From Propionicimonas sp. (GTDB lineage: Bacteria; Actinomycetota; Actinomycetes; Propionibacteriales; Propionibacteriaceae): a DNA stretch of 49,590 nucleotides. The position numbers and the translations under genes were made by a program. Below, piece after piece: positions 18,029 through 25,240 of the stretch. Every line of letters begins with the position of its first letter. Within the stretch, counting starts at the first letter, position 1. The stretch covers positions 5,624 to 55,213 of the forward strand of contig JAPUEM010000124.1 in NCBI GenBank assembly GCA_027492575.1. Reading direction: 5' to 3'. The notes under the pieces are model-generated. The model did not search any database and was not told the DNA's origin. It worked only from the letters and a program-made list of their open reading frames with translations.

Positions 18029-18394
18029 GTGGCGAATCCATTGCTGCGAGCGCTGCGCCGCTGGGGCGCGTCCAACGAGGAACAGGTCGCGCAGGAACGG
18101 CAGAAGAAGGTCGAGGAATCCGGCGCCACCCGGATCAGCTCAGCCCGGGATCGCGAACGGGTCGTGCTGCGCGGCTTCGTCACCGCGCTCACCATGGAAC
18201 CCCGCGGCGGCACCCCCTGGGTCGAGGCCACCTTCAGCGACGGCTCGGAGGCCATCACCCTGATCTGGATGGGCCGGCGCGAGATCCCCGGCGTCAACGC
18301 CGGCCGGGAGATGAACGTCGAAGGGCGCGTCCTGATGGTGGACGGCGAGCGCCGGATGTACAACCCTCGCTACAGCCTGATCGCGCCGGCCTGA
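18029..18394 (+). CDS. OB-fold nucleic-acid-binding protein
   Basis: 121 aa. After a basic N-terminal helix (NPLLRALRRWG...EEQVAQERQKK) the rest forms a five-strand OB fold like the tRNA_anti/RecG-type domain: VVLRGFVTALTM, WVEATFSDGSEAITLIWMG, INAGREMNVEG-like end and MVDGERRMYNPRYSL. Orthologues stand after DUF3710 in most actinobacteria (Rv2694c in M. tuberculosis, from memory); the role is unknown but nucleic-acid binding is expected. GTG at 18029 with GGAGGG eight bases upstream. Last gene of the dut operon; the DUF3159 gene that normally follows is absent here. Confidence 0.82.
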   Translation: MANPLLRALRRWGASNEEQVAQERQKKVEESGATRISSARDRERVVLRGFVTALTMEPRGGTPWVEATFSDGSEAITLIWMGRREIPGVNAGREMNVEGRVLMVDGERRMYNPRYSLIAPA

Positions 18395-18418
18395 GGGCGC
18401 TGGGGCGAGGACTGGTCG

Positions 18419-18560
18419 ATCGTCCTGGGAGATCCCGGGTCAAGCCCGGGATGACGGGGTTGGGTCGCTCAGGGGTCCTTCGACAGGCTCAGGCCCTTCG
18501 ACAGGCTCAGGGAACGTTTGACAGGCTCAGGTCTTTCGGCAAGCTCAGGGAGCGTTGGGG
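18419..18560. repeat. Mixed REP-like cluster (family B then family A)
   Basis: A family B palindrome (GAGATCCCGGGTCAAGCCCGGGATGACG, about 18429-18456) is followed by four family A cores between about 18476 and 18560. The last core runs into the 3' end of the minus-strand trkA gene, whose final five codons and stop are repeat sequence. Confidence 0.85.
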
Positions 18561-19234
18561 CTGACCGGCTTCGGGGGCTTGGGTACGAGGTACTGGGCCA
18601 GGTCGGCCTCGGCGCCGCCGCCGGCCACGAAGAGCAACTCGTCGTTGGCCTCCAGGGCGGCGTCCTTCTCCGGGGCCCGGGCGTCGCCGTCGCGGATGAT
18701 CGCGACCAGCACGGCGTCCCCGGGCAGGTCGAGGTCGGCCACCCGGCTGCCGACCCGCGGCGAATCGGCCGGCAGGGTCATCTCGACCAGGTTCGTCCGG
18801 CCGCCGCGGAAGCTCATCAGGCGCACCAGGTCGCCGACCGTGACCGCCTCTTCGACCAGGGCGCAGATCAGCCGTGGCGTCGACACCGCCACATCGACCC
18901 CCCACTGCTCGTCGAAGAGCCACTCATTGGACGGGTGGTTGATGCGTCCCACGGTGCGCGGCACGCCGAACTCGGTCTTGGCCAGCAGCGAATGCACCAG
19001 GTTGGCCTTGTCGTCACCGGTGGCGGCGATCGACACGTCACAGGTGTCGAGGCTCGCCTCCTCCAGCGAGGTCAGTTCACAGGCGTCCGCCAGCAGCCAC
19101 TCGGCCTCCGGCACGCTCTCCGGCTTGATCGCCAGCGGATCCTTGTCGATCAGCAGAACCTGATGCCCGCTGAGAATCAGCTCGCGGGCGATGGAGCGGC
19201 CGACATTGCCGGCGCCGGCGATCACGACACGCAT
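18545..19234 (-). CDS. TrkA-type RCK protein, second of pair (CeoC-like)
   Basis: 229 aa cytosolic regulator of K+ transport. RCK_N Rossmann domain starts MRVVIAGAGNVGRSIARELI with glycine motif GAGNVG and acidic LLIDKD at the end of strand 2, then IAATGDDKANLV; the C-terminal half (LPADSPRVGSRVADLDLPGDAVLVAIIRDG) is a RCK_C domain. Such proteins bind NAD(H) or ATP and gate Trk/Ktr channels. ATG at 19234 with GAGAGGAG upstream. It follows the first RCK gene after 11 bases. The C-terminal SPNAP and the stop are encoded by a REP-like element, suggesting the original end was replaced. Confidence 0.9.
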   Translation of the reverse strand: MRVVIAGAGNVGRSIARELILSGHQVLLIDKDPLAIKPESVPEAEWLLADACELTSLEEASLDTCDVSIAATGDDKANLVHSLLAKTEFGVPRTVGRINHPSNEWLFDEQWGVDVAVSTPRLICALVEEAVTVGDLVRLMSFRGGRTNLVEMTLPADSPRVGSRVADLDLPGDAVLVAIIRDGDARAPEKDAALEANDELLFVAGGGAEADLAQYLVPKPPKPVSPNAP

Positions 19235-19245
19235 GGTGGCTCCTC

Positions 19246-19908
19246 TCAGTGCCCGATGGGCGCCTGGCCGAAGACGTCCTCGACGTCGGGAACCTGATCG
19301 CTGGTGACGGCGGCGTAGACCATGTCGCCGTCCTGCAGCACCGTGGTGGCGGTGGGCACCATGCCCGAGCCGAACCGCATCAGGAAGGGGATCTTGCAGC
19401 GTCCGGCAGCCTCCAGCGAGGCGATGGTGCGGCCCACCCAGCTGGAATGGACGTACACCTCGATCAGCCGGGCATTGCCGGACGGATCGCGCCACTGCGG
19501 CTCCGAGCCCGAGGGCAGCAGCCTGCGCAGGATCTGATCGGCCGCCCAGCGGACGGTGGCCACCGACGGGATGCCGAGCCGCTCGTAGACTTCGGCGCGG
19601 CCCTGGTCGTAGATGCGGGCCACGACGTTGTGGACGTCGAAGGTCTCGCGCACCACGCGGGCGGCCAGGATGTTCGAGTTGTCACCGCTGGAGACCGCCG
19701 CGAAGCCGTCCGCCCGCTCGATGCCGGCCTTGATCAGCACCGCCCGGTCGAAACCGACCCCCTTGACGGTCTTGCCCTGGAACTCCGGGCCGAGCCGGCG
19801 GAACGCCTCCTGCATGATGTCGATCACTGCGACGGAGTGGTCGCGTCGCTCCAAGCCGCGAGCGAGTAGCGCACCGACGCGGCCGCATCCCATGATCACG
19901 ATGTGCAC
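19246..19908 (-). CDS. TrkA-type RCK protein, first of pair (CeoB-like)
   Basis: 220 aa. RCK_N domain with HIVIMGCGRVGALLARGLE (GCGRVG), AVIDIM, and the SSGDNSNILAARVVRETF helix; RCK_C-like end with VHSSWVGRTIASLEA and LQDGDMVYAAVTSDQV. Start is GTG at 19908: TAGCGT lies 7 bases upstream and there is no ribosome-binding site, fitting a leaderless mRNA. Divergent from the KimA-type transporter with 154 bases between starts. The pair corresponds to ceoB/ceoC of Mycobacterium; no TrkH or KtrB membrane subunit is present in the window. Confidence 0.9.
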   Translation of the reverse strand: MHIVIMGCGRVGALLARGLERRDHSVAVIDIMQEAFRRLGPEFQGKTVKGVGFDRAVLIKAGIERADGFAAVSSGDNSNILAARVVRETFDVHNVVARIYDQGRAEVYERLGIPSVATVRWAADQILRRLLPSGSEPQWRDPSGNARLIEVYVHSSWVGRTIASLEAAGRCKIPFLMRFGSGMVPTATTVLQDGDMVYAAVTSDQVPDVEDVFGQAPIGH

Positions 19909-19915
19909 GGGGCAG

Positions 19916-19921
19916 ACGCTA
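19916..19921 (-). promoter_or_regulatory. -10 hexamer for leaderless trkA pair mRNA
   Basis: TAGCGT on the minus strand, 7 bases before the GTG at 19908. Confidence 0.45.
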
Positions 19922-20048
19922 CACCGGTTCCCAGCCGGATGTGACGCGGGACTCCCCGATCTGAACATCCTGCGGTGGAAACGGCGCGGACGCCGGCGCC
20001 CAGGGGGGCAGCTTTCCGGAATGACGTGGAAGATTTCCGGTACAGGCA

Positions 20049-20054
20049 TAGAGT
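20049..20054 (+). promoter_or_regulatory. -10 hexamer for KimA-type transporter mRNA
   Basis: TAGAGT with an 8-base gap to the GTG at 20063. Together with the divergent hexamer at 19916-19921 this leaves about 127 bases of shared regulatory space. TTTCCGG occurs at about 20013 and 20034, a possible short direct-repeat operator. Confidence 0.4.
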
Positions 20055-20062
20055 GCGTCATC

Positions 20063-22105
20063 GTGGTTGTCACCGACTTGCTGAAACGGCTGCTGGTCGG
20101 CCGGAAACTCTCCAGCTCTCAGCTGGGAGAGACGCTTCTACCCAAGCGGATCGCCCTCCCGGTCTTCGCCTCCGACGCGCTGAGCTCGGTCGCCTACGCC
20201 CCGGACGAGATCCTGCTCACCCTCTCGCTGGCCGGGATGGCCGCGCTCACCTTCTCGTGGGAGATCGCCCTGGCGGTCGCGGTGGTGATGGCCATTGTGG
20301 TGATGTCCTACCGCCAGACCGTCCACGCCTACCCCTCCGGGGGCGGCGACTACGAGGTCGCCACGGTGAACCTCGGACCGACCGCGGGGCTCACCGTCGC
20401 CAGCGCGCTGCTGGTCGACTACGTGCTCACCGTCGCGGTCTCGGTCTCCTCGGGCATCCAGAACGCCAAGGCGATGATCCCCTTTCTGACCGGTCACGAG
20501 GGCTTGGCGGCCGCGGTGGTGATCGGCGTGCTGATGGCGATGAACCTGCGCGGGGTGCGCGAATCGGGGGCCCTCTTCGCCATCCCGACCTACGGCTTCA
20601 TGCTGGCCGTGCTGGGCATGACCGGCTGGGGGCTCTTCCGCATCTTCGTCCTCGGCGAGAACCTGCAGGCGCCGACCGCCGAGCTGGAGGTCGTGGCGGC
20701 GCCGGGCTACGAGAACTTCTCCGGGATCCTGGTGGTCATCCTGCTGGCGCGCGCGTTCTCGTCCGGCTGTGCGGCGCTGACCGGGGTGGAGGCGATCTCC
20801 AACGGCGTCCCGGCCTTCAAGGAACCCAAGAGCCGCAACGCCGCCACCACCCTCGGGCTGCTCGGCGGGGTGTCGATCCTGATGCTGGCCGGCATCGTCG
20901 CGCTCTCCGACCTGACCGGGCTGAAGCTGATCGACGAATCCAGCGGCTCGTCCTTCCTACGCGACGGAAACCCCGCCGACATAGCCCACGAGACCGCCAT
21001 GGGCCAGCTGGCGCGGACCGTCTTCGACCACTTCCCGCCCGGCTTCTACCTGGTGATCATCGCCACCATGGTGATCCTCTTCCTGGCCGCCAACACCGCC
21101 TTCAACGGCTTCCCGGTGCTGGGCTCCATCCTCGCCCGGGACGGCTATCTGCCGCGCGCCCTCTACACCCGTGGCGACCGGCTGGCCTACTCCAACGGCA
21201 TCATCGCGCTGGCCGTGGCGGCGATCGGCCTGGTGCTGGCCTTCAACGCCAGCGTGACCTCGCTGATCCAGCTCTACGTGGTGGGCGTCTTCGTCTCGTT
21301 CACGGTCAGCCAACTCGGCATGATGCGGCACTGGACCAGGCATCTGCTCACCGAGAAGGACGCCGCCCGCCGGGCGCGGATGAAGCGCTCCCGGGTGATC
21401 AACGCGATCGGCCTCACCGCCACCGGCGTGGTGCTGATCGTGGTGCTCGCCTCGAAGTTCATCTACGGCGCCTACCTGGCCGTGGCGGCGATGGCCCTGG
21501 TCTTCCTGCTGATGCGGGCCATCAAGCGGCATTACGACCTGGTCGCCCGCGAGGTGGCCGTGAACGAGACGGACGCCCGGATGCTGCCCAGCCGGGTTCG
21601 AGCGGTGATCTTCGTCCAGGACGTCAACAAGCCGACCATGCGGGCGGTCAACTTCGCCCGGGCCACCCGGGCGAGCAGCATCGAGGCGGTGATCGTCGCC
21701 ACCGACGACGCCGAGGCGCACCGGATCGTGAAGCAGTGGGAGCAGCAGGACGTCGGGGTGCCGATCAAGGTGATCGCCTCGCCGTACCGGGCGGTGGTGG
21801 AGCCCTTCCTCGCCTACGTGCGCGGGCTGCGCACCGACAACCCGCGCGACGTGGTCTGCGTCTACATCCCGGAGTACATCGTCGGCCACTGGTGGGAGCA
21901 GTTGCTGCACAACCAGACCGGGTTCATCCTGAAGGCCCGGCTGAACTTCATGCAGGGCGTCATGACCACCTCGGTGCCCTACCAGCTGGCCTCCTCGCGG
22001 CATGCCGTGGAACGCGCCGGACGCGAGGATCCGCCCGCCTGGCGGCGCAGCGGCAGCGGCGAGGTGCGGATGGGCGAGGCCATGGACGGGCACCGGCGGG
22101 AGTGA
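20063..22105 (+). CDS. KimA-family potassium importer (APC superfamily)
   Basis: 680 aa, about 12 membrane helices to residue ~490, then a soluble alpha/beta domain (RAVIFVQDVNKPTMRAVNFA...). Usually labelled amino-acid permease, but it resembles B. subtilis KimA throughout: FASDALSSVAY, HAYPSGGGDYEVA, LLVDYVLTVAVS, AFSSGCAALTGVEAISN, RGDRLAYSNGIIAL, and the end HNQTGFILKARL...SVPYQL. Residues I recall as K+-coordinating in KimA are all kept: Asp38, Tyr45, Asp119, Tyr120, Thr123, Ser127, Thr240, Glu243. KimA is a K+/H+ symporter inhibited by c-di-AMP. I chose GTG 20063 because the hexamer above fits it; ATG 20021 is the alternative. Its divergent neighbours are two RCK regulators, in line with a K+ role. 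Confidence 0.82.
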   Translation: MVVTDLLKRLLVGRKLSSSQLGETLLPKRIALPVFASDALSSVAYAPDEILLTLSLAGMAALTFSWEIALAVAVVMAIVVMSYRQTVHAYPSGGGDYEVATVNLGPTAGLTVASALLVDYVLTVAVSVSSGIQNAKAMIPFLTGHEGLAAAVVIGVLMAMNLRGVRESGALFAIPTYGFMLAVLGMTGWGLFRIFVLGENLQAPTAELEVVAAPGYENFSGILVVILLARAFSSGCAALTGVEAISNGVPAFKEPKSRNAATTLGLLGGVSILMLAGIVALSDLTGLKLIDESSGSSFLRDGNPADIAHETAMGQLARTVFDHFPPGFYLVIIATMVILFLAANTAFNGFPVLGSILARDGYLPRALYTRGDRLAYSNGIIALAVAAIGLVLAFNASVTSLIQLYVVGVFVSFTVSQLGMMRHWTRHLLTEKDAARRARMKRSRVINAIGLTATGVVLIVVLASKFIYGAYLAVAAMALVFLLMRAIKRHYDLVAREVAVNETDARMLPSRVRAVIFVQDVNKPTMRAVNFARATRASSIEAVIVATDDAEAHRIVKQWEQQDVGVPIKVIASPYRAVVEPFLAYVRGLRTDNPRDVVCVYIPEYIVGHWWEQLLHNQTGFILKARLNFMQGVMTTSVPYQLASSRHAVERAGREDPPAWRRSGSGEVRMGEAMDGHRRE

Positions 22106-22220
22106 GCCAGCAGGAGGCGATACCGTGACACTGAGGCCGGCGAACGTAACGGTTCTTCGGCTTCCGGTGACTTTTGGCCGAATGATCGACACGCTCGTTG
22201 GTCCAGCGTAAGGAGGACGG

Positions 22221-23363
22221 ATGACCGCCGACACGACGCTCGTGGCCGGCACGGTCACCGCTCCGGTGCGGGTGGGCTCGGTCGCGCATGGAGGGCACTG
22301 CGTCGCGCGGGTGGACGGGCGGGTGGTCTTCGTCCGGCAGGCGGTGCCCGGCGAACTGGTGACGATCCGGGTGACCGAGGTGCGTTCCCGGTTCGCGCGC
22401 GGCGAGGTGGCCGAGGTTCTCGAAGCCGACCCGGCCCGTCGGGTGGCGCCGTGTGCGATCGCCGACCGGTGCGGCGGCTGCGACTTCCAGCATCTGCCGG
22501 CCTCCGCCTCCCGGGAATTGAAGCGGCAGGTGGTCGCCGAACTGCTCGCCCACCAGGCCGGCTACGAGTTCACCGGCGAGGTCGAGGGCTTTGGCGACGG
22601 GTTCGGCTGGCGCACCCGGATGCGCTACCACCGGACGCCGGACGGCCGGCTCGGGCTGCGGGCTGCGCGATCCGGGCAGGTGATCCCGCTGCCGGAAGAG
22701 GGCTGCCTGATCGCGGCCGAACCGATCGCCGACCCGTTGCCGCCGGCCGGTGATCAGGAGGTGATAGCGGTCGCTGCGTCCGTCGGGGTCGTGATCGGCG
22801 AGCGGGGGAGCCTGCCTGCCACGGTGACCGAGCAGGTGGGGGAGCGTCGCTTCGAGGTGGCCGCGGACGGCTTCTGGCAGCCGCACCGGCTGGCGCCGTC
22901 CGTGCTGACCGAGGCGGTCTTGGCGGCGCTTGAGCCGAGCGCCGGCGAGCGGGCCTTCGACCTGTTCTGCGGGGTGGGCCTGTTCACCGCTGCGCTGGTC
23001 GACGCCGGCTGCCGGGTCTGGGGCGTCGAGGGGGACCGCCGGGCGGTTGGGCTGGCCCGGCGAAACGTCCCTGGGGCGACCTTTCACGCCGGGGATGTGG
23101 CCGCGTCCCTGCGCCGACTGCCGGACCGCGCCGATCTGGTGGTGCTCGACCCGCCCCGCAGCGGGGCCGGGAAGGCGGTGATGACGGCCGTCGCGGCCCG
23201 CCGTCCCCGGGTGATCGCCTATGTCGCCTGCGACCCTGCCGCGCTCGCTCGTGATCTCGCCACCGCCACCGGCCTGGGCTACCGGATCGACGGCGTGCGC
23301 GCCTTCGACCTGTTCGGCACCACCCACCACGTGGAGTGCGTGGCGGTGCTGCGTCCGTCCTGA
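22221..23363 (+). CDS. TRAM-domain 23S rRNA/tRNA uracil-5 methyltransferase (RumA/TrmA family)
   Basis: 380 aa SAM-dependent RNA methyltransferase. Residues ~8-68 form the TRAM RNA-binding domain (VGSVAHGGHCVARVDGRVVFV). A 4Fe-4S site is formed by Cys78, Cys84, Cys87 (CAIADRCGGC) and Cys162 (EEGC). The SAM site is FDLFCGVGLFT; LDPPRSG and the catalytic Cys in YVACDPAAL (SCNP equivalent) complete the m5U methyltransferase signature. The exact target uridine is unknown. Strong AAGGAGG five bases before ATG 22221. Orthologues stand next to the APC/KimA gene in many actinobacteria (Rv2689c, from memory). The 22106-22220 gap holds no other feature I can name. Confidence 0.92.
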   Translation: MTADTTLVAGTVTAPVRVGSVAHGGHCVARVDGRVVFVRQAVPGELVTIRVTEVRSRFARGEVAEVLEADPARRVAPCAIADRCGGCDFQHLPASASRELKRQVVAELLAHQAGYEFTGEVEGFGDGFGWRTRMRYHRTPDGRLGLRAARSGQVIPLPEEGCLIAAEPIADPLPPAGDQEVIAVAASVGVVIGERGSLPATVTEQVGERRFEVAADGFWQPHRLAPSVLTEAVLAALEPSAGERAFDLFCGVGLFTAALVDAGCRVWGVEGDRRAVGLARRNVPGATFHAGDVAASLRRLPDRADLVVLDPPRSGAGKAVMTAVAARRPRVIAYVACDPAALARDLATATGLGYRIDGVRAFDLFGTTHHVECVAVLRPS

Positions 23364-23483
23364 CCGCGCCTTCTCGCACCCATCGGCCCGGGCTCTCACC
23401 ACCCATCCCGGGACCGGAGCGGCCGGGGGTGTCACTATTACTACTCTGTGTCGTACTGGGGTGCGACGAGGGTGTCTACGACG

Positions 23484-23489
23484 TACTGT
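23484..23489 (+). promoter_or_regulatory. -10 hexamer for leaderless small Cys-rich protein
   Basis: TACTGT with a 7-base gap to the GTG at 23497. Upstream GTCGTACTG (about 23451) and CGACGTACTG (about 23480) form a short direct repeat. Confidence 0.45.
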
Positions 23490-23496
23490 AGTTGAC

Positions 23497-23706
23497 GTGC
23501 CGACGCTCACCAGTCCGAATCGCAGCGCCGCCCGTGCGGGCGGGAAACCGCAGCCGAAGTGCCCGCTGCGTCCCGGTGATCCGTGCACCCTGTGCCAGCT
23601 GGACGTGACCGGCCCGCAGGATTGCCCGGTGGTCTTCCTGGTGCGCCAGGACGAGGACCTGCAGGCCGAGTGGGCCGCCAGCCGTCGCGCCGCGCGGGGG
23701 CTGTAG
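23497..23706 (+). CDS. Small Cys-rich protein, DUF6767-like
   Basis: 69 aa, basic start and an acidic end. The centre CPLRPGDPCTLCQLDVTGPQ then DCPVVFLVRQD has four cysteines spaced like a metal site (C-x7-C-x2-C ... C). From memory it matches DUF6767, a small family of Propionibacteriaceae and relatives with no known function. The perfect TANNNT-7-GTG geometry supports it as a real gene despite its size. Stands alone after the TRAM methyltransferase. Confidence 0.65.
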   Translation: MPTLTSPNRSAARAGGKPQPKCPLRPGDPCTLCQLDVTGPQDCPVVFLVRQDEDLQAEWAASRRAARGL

Positions 23707-23769
23707 CGGGCCTTCGACTTCAGCCAACATGCATGAGCCCGTGGGCGATCCCCCTGGTGCTGTTCGTGA

Positions 23770-23885
23770 ATGGTGGAGCCCGGGAGTCCCTGAGCCTGTT
23801 TGACGATCCTCGTTGGGACGGTGGAGCCCGGGGAATCCTTGAGCCTGTTGACGATCCCTGAGCCTGTCGAAGGGTCGTCCGGGCG
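23770..23885. repeat. REP-like family A copies, rearranged
   Basis: Two copies of GGTGGAGCCCGGG...TCC(C/T)TGAGCCTGTT about 57 bases apart, followed by GATCCCTGAGCCTGTCGAAGG. The cores are the reverse complement of the left-edge array. They lie between the small Cys-rich gene and the convergent arginase gene. Confidence 0.75.
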
Positions 23886-23899
23886 GGAGCGCCCTGGCC

Positions 23900-24823
23900 T
23901 CAGCGATCCGGATGCAGCCGGTTCAGGGTGCTCTTGCCGAACAGGGATTCCAACAGGTCGACGGCCAGTTCCGCGGTGGCGTTGCGCAGGTCGAGGGCGG
24001 GGTTGAGTTCGACCAGATCCATCGACCCCAGCCGGCCTGTGTCGGCGATCATCTCCATGCAGAGCTGCGCCTCGCGATAGGTGGCGCCGCCGGGCACCGG
24101 GGTGCCGACCCCGGGGGCGACCGCGGGGTCGATGAAGTCGAGATCCAGGCTGAGGTGCAGATGGGTGTCGGCGTCCACCCCGGCAAGGGCGCGGTTCATG
24201 GTCTTGCGCATCCCGATCTCGTCGACGAAGCGCATATCGAAGACCTCGACCCCCAACTCGGTCAGCAGGGCCTTCTCGCCGGGGTCGACGCTGCGCAGCC
24301 CGATCTGGCGGATCTCCTCGGTGCGGACGGCGGGGATCTCGCCCGCCAGGGCGGTGAGCGCGTCCGGCCCGAGCCCGGCCAGGCAGGCGACCGGCATCCC
24401 GTGCAGATTCCCGGACGGCGTGAGTTCGGCGGTGTTGAAGTCGGCGTGCGCGTCCAGCCAGAGCAGCCGCAGCTTCTTCCCGGCGGCGCGGCAGTGCGCG
24501 GCGACCGCGCTGATCGAACCGATCGCGACGCTGTGGTCGCCGCCCAGCAGGATCGGCAGGCGGCCGTCGGCCAATTCGGCGGCGGTGGCGTCGTGGACCG
24601 TCCGGTTCCAGGCGATCACCTCCGTCAGGTGCCGGTAGCCGTCGGTCGGCGGGAGTTCCGGGTTGGGCGGGCCGGCCAGATCGCCGCAGTCGCGCACATC
24701 GCAGTCGAAGCCGCGCAGGGCGGCGCCGACGCCGGCCACCCGGAGCGCCGCCGGCCCCAGCCGGCACCCCTTGCGGGAGGCCCCGACGTCGGTCGGAGCC
24801 CCGATCAGCGACACAGCCGGCAC
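23900..24823 (-). CDS. Arginase/agmatinase/formiminoglutamase family hydrolase, probably arginase
   Basis: 307 aa manganese hydrolase. The three metal-binding signatures are present: LLGGDHSVA, WLDAHADFN and SLDLDFIDP, and GNLHGMPVACL and VELNPALD fit arginase proper (L-arginine to ornithine and urea). GTG at 24823 is preceded by AAGGAGG at close spacing; another GTG nine bases downstream is possible. No other arginine genes are nearby, so agmatinase or formiminoglutamase cannot be fully excluded. Reading frames extending further upstream run through the palindrome array and are not part of the gene. Confidence 0.88.
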   Translation of the reverse strand: MPAVSLIGAPTDVGASRKGCRLGPAALRVAGVGAALRGFDCDVRDCGDLAGPPNPELPPTDGYRHLTEVIAWNRTVHDATAAELADGRLPILLGGDHSVAIGSISAVAAHCRAAGKKLRLLWLDAHADFNTAELTPSGNLHGMPVACLAGLGPDALTALAGEIPAVRTEEIRQIGLRSVDPGEKALLTELGVEVFDMRFVDEIGMRKTMNRALAGVDADTHLHLSLDLDFIDPAVAPGVGTPVPGGATYREAQLCMEMIADTGRLGSMDLVELNPALDLRNATAELAVDLLESLFGKSTLNRLHPDR

Positions 24824-24901
24824 GGCTCCTCCTTCGTCTGGTGTCCTGCCGACGATGGAACCACGCCCGCCGCTCCCCGGCAACCCGTCCCGCAGTCGCA
24901 C

Positions 24902-24941
24902 GGTGTTGCCGAACGCCCGATGTCGGTGAATCCGCCACACC
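24902..24941. repeat. 40-bp palindrome, copy 1 (degenerate left arm)
   Basis: Begins GGTGTTGCCG and ends CCGCCACACC. The right arm is perfect while the left arm differs at three positions from GGTGTGGCGG. First of three related units in the arginase-dnaE gap. Confidence 0.8.
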
Positions 24942-24995
24942 TCGCGTGATGGAGGACGGGGAGGGGCGGGACCTCGGCGAGTGAACCGCGGCGAC

Positions 24996-25035
24996 GGTGT
25001 GGCGGGTGATCCGAGGTCGGGGAATCCGCCACACC
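24996..25035. repeat. 40-bp palindrome, copy 2
   Basis: Perfect 10-bp arms GGTGTGGCGG and CCGCCACACC enclose a 20-bp spacer GTGATCCGAGGTCGGGGAAT. Could form a hairpin or bind a dimeric protein with two-turn arm spacing. Confidence 0.92.
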
Positions 25036-25073
25036 TTGGGTGATGGGGGACAGGACGGGCAGGACGCGGCAAC

Positions 25074-25113
25074 GGTGTGGCGGGTGATCCGAGGACGGGG
25101 AATCCGCCACACC
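25074..25113. repeat. 40-bp palindrome, copy 3
   Basis: Identical to copy 2 except for one base in the spacer (GAGGACGGGG instead of GAGGTCGGGG). Units start at 24902, 24996 and 25074; the linkers also share a GGGTGATGGGGGA-like start. Nothing else of note is seen in 24824-25240 apart from a possible dnaE promoter region after 25160. Confidence 0.92.
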
Positions 25114-25240
25114 GTGGGGCCGGCTCGGATTGGGGGTGAGTCGCCGTCCGGGATTGTCGGCGGGCGGGGTTAAGGTGGTTGCTCGCTGACTTCCCCCAGC
25201 GGTCCTATCGGTTGATTCTGCCTGGAGTAGTGGGTCTCGC

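Noticed and set aside
19909..20062. c-di-AMP (ydaO) riboswitch before the KimA-type gene
   Set aside because: No conserved ydaO core found, and the -10 hexamer 8 bases before the start leaves no leader.
20063..22105. Plain amino-acid permease label
   Set aside because: Sequence blocks and K+-site residues follow KimA, and the neighbours are K+ regulators; substrate remains unproven.
21960..25112. Minus-strand open frame of about 1050 codons through the methyltransferase and palindrome array
   Set aside because: Shadow of the TRAM methyltransferase plus a frame through repeats; shows GVADSP-type repeats from the 40-bp palindromes only.
24902..25113. CRISPR-like regular repeats
   Set aside because: Only three units, unequal spacing, related rather than unique linkers, each repeat a large palindrome, and no cas genes.
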